This document shows, one piece after another, positions 63,048-64,000 of a stretch of DNA of 64,000 nt. How positions within the stretch are numbered: position 1 is the first letter of the stretch; each line of letters begins with the position of its first letter. The position numbers were made by a program, and so were the translations under genes. The DNA comes from Aeromicrobium ginsengisoli (GTDB lineage Bacteria > Actinomycetota > Actinomycetes > Propionibacteriales > Nocardioidaceae), in contig NZ_SDPQ02000002.1 of NCBI RefSeq assembly GCF_004134905.2, positions 930,001 through 994,000 on the forward strand. Reading direction: 5' to 3'. The notes under the pieces were generated by a model. That model made no database searches. It was not told the DNA's origin and saw only the letters and a program-made list of their open reading frames with translations.

Positions 63048-64000
63048 ATGACCGATCTGACTCGTCTGAGCGCTTCGGAGCTCGCCGCCAAGCTCGCCCG
63101 CAAGGAGGTCTCGAGCGTCGAGGCCACCCAGGCCCAGCTCGACCGCATCGCCGCGGTCGACGGCGACATCCATGCCTTCCTGCATGTCGACGCCGAGGGC
63201 GCACTCGCCACGGCCGCCGACATCGACTCCCGCCGGGCAGCAGGCGAGGGCCTGCACGGGCTCGCCGGCGTCCCGATCGCCGTCAAGGACATCGTCGCGA
63301 CCAAGGGCATGCCCACGACGTGCGGCTCGAAGATCCTCGACGGCTGGATCCCGCCCTACGACGCGACGATCACGCAGCGCATCAAGGCCGCCGGCCTGCC
63401 GATCCTCGGCAAGACCAACATGGACGAGTTCGCGATGGGCTCCTCGACGGAGCACTCGGCGTACGGCCCCACACGCAACCCCTGGGACCGCGATCGCATC
63501 CCCGGTGGCTCTGGAGGCGGCTCGGCCGCTGCCGTCGCCGCGTTCGAGGCCGCCCTCGCGATCGGCACCGACACCGGTGGGTCGATCCGCCAGCCGGGCG
63601 CGCTGACCGGCACCGTCGGGGTCAAGCCGACCTATGGCGGCATCAGCCGTTACGGCCTGGTGGCCCTGGCGAGCAGCCTCGACCAGGCCGGCCCCGTCAC
63701 GCGCACGGTCCTCGACGCCGCGCTGCTGCACGAGCTCATGGGCGGACACGACCCCATGGACTCCACCAGCATCGATGCGCCCGCGCCGCTGGTCGTCTCG
63801 GCCGCCCGCCGCGCCGACGTCAAGGGACTCAAGATCGGCATCGTCAAGGAGCTGGGCGGCGAAGGCTTCCAGGCCGGCGTCAGTGCCCGGTTCAACGAGG
63901 CCGTCGAGCTGCTGACGTCCGCGGGCGCCCAGGTCGTCGAGGTGTCGCTGCCGAGCCTCGAGTACGCCCTTGCGGCCTACTACCTCGTGATGCCGAGCGA
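63048..64000 (+). CDS. gatA: Asp/Glu-tRNA amidotransferase subunit A (5' part)
   Basis: The first 317 codons are in the window; the gene runs off the right edge. Amidase-signature features are '[24 protein letters not shown]' with the catalytic Lys (VKD), '[26 protein letters not shown]', the Gly/Ser-rich '[36 protein letters not shown]' with cis-Ser and nucleophile Ser, and '[26 protein letters not shown]'. GatA releases ammonia from glutamine for GatB. ATG 63048 is 1 nt after gatC. gatB is expected downstream, outside the window. Confidence 0.97.
   Translation, partial: MTDLTRLSASELAAKLARKEVSSVEATQAQLDRIAAVDGDIHAFLHVDAEGALATAADIDSRRAAGEGLHGLAGVPIAVKDIVATKGMPTTCGSKILDGWIPPYDATITQRIKAAGLPILGKTNMDEFAMGSSTEHSAYGPTRNPWDRDRIPGGSGGGSAAAVAAFEAALAIGTDTGGSIRQPGALTGTVGVKPTYGGISRYGLVALASSLDQAGPVTRTVLDAALLHELMGGHDPMDSTSIDAPAPLVVSAARRADVKGLKIGIVKELGGEGFQAGVSARFNEAVELLTSAGAQVVEVSLPSLEYALAAYYLVMPS

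Overview
The window is a 64-kb piece of a high-GC actinobacterial chromosome. The evidence is the strong third-position GC bias, frequent GTG starts, the GlgE alpha-glucan pathway, an ImuA-like/ImuB/DnaE2 mutasome under a LexA box, NrtR control of nadABC, GatC-GatA, and F420-type luciferase-family enzymes. The gene repertoire best fits Nocardioidaceae (Aeromicrobium- or Nocardioides-like); that assignment is an inference. I see no rRNA, tRNA, CRISPR array, insertion sequence or prophage. Genes are packed tightly and no gene-free stretch exceeds 300 bases; the longest is the 271-bp leader of the peptide-binding lipoprotein.

Layout. 1-8086: storage-glucan block: the 3' end of glgX, a VOC protein, then glgE-treS-mak-glgB, which turns trehalose into maltose-1-phosphate and then branched alpha-glucan. 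8273-13262: two large overlapping genes for Ala/Glu/Arg-rich coiled-coil or single-helix proteins, the second with a C-terminal membrane anchor; I do not recognise them. 13451-15193: etfBA. 15465-20893: oligopeptide/dipeptide ABC importer with a fused double ATPase. 20974-22974: secreted subtilase. 23023-28590: SOS mutasome imuA'-imuB-dnaE2, convergent with the ATP-dependent DNA ligase ligB. 30237-35782: nrtR-nadA-nadB-nadC-cysteine desulfurase (de novo NAD and its Fe-S supply), preceded by two NrtR-like boxes overlapping the promoter. 36318-38166: divergent MarR regulator and MFS exporter.

38170-49974: a pyrimidine-type catabolic island. An aminotransferase and CoA-acylating (methyl)malonate-semialdehyde dehydrogenase lie on the minus strand. 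A PucR regulator, beta-ureidopropionase, dihydropyrimidinase, an LLM-family oxidoreductase and a complete THI5/NMT1-type ABC importer lie on the plus strand. The island holds every step of reductive uracil/thymine degradation except a recognisable dihydropyrimidine dehydrogenase. The LLM enzyme sits where that step should be, which is the most interesting biochemical hypothesis here. The aminotransferase start and Shine-Dalgarno are also buried in a 15-bp mRNA hairpin preceded by a 28-codon leader ORF, which suggests translational control.

50082-56027: the conserved actinobacterial block iscS-mnmA-MetE-like protein-ligA. 56031-60105: assorted single genes (FAD oxidase, DUF1801, pseudouridine synthase, YrdB-like, alpha/beta hydrolase). 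60131-62662: drug-type ABC-2 exporter with a divergent TetR regulator and paired operators. 62738-64000: gatC and the start of gatA, cut by the window edge.

Non-coding structure includes short dispersed repeats (one creating the glgB start, one inserted in frame inside mnmA), two four-copy nested inverted repeats, a shared palindrome upstream of etfB and the peptide-binding gene, and several promoters whose -10 element lies only 6-7 nt before the start codon, which points to leaderless transcripts.
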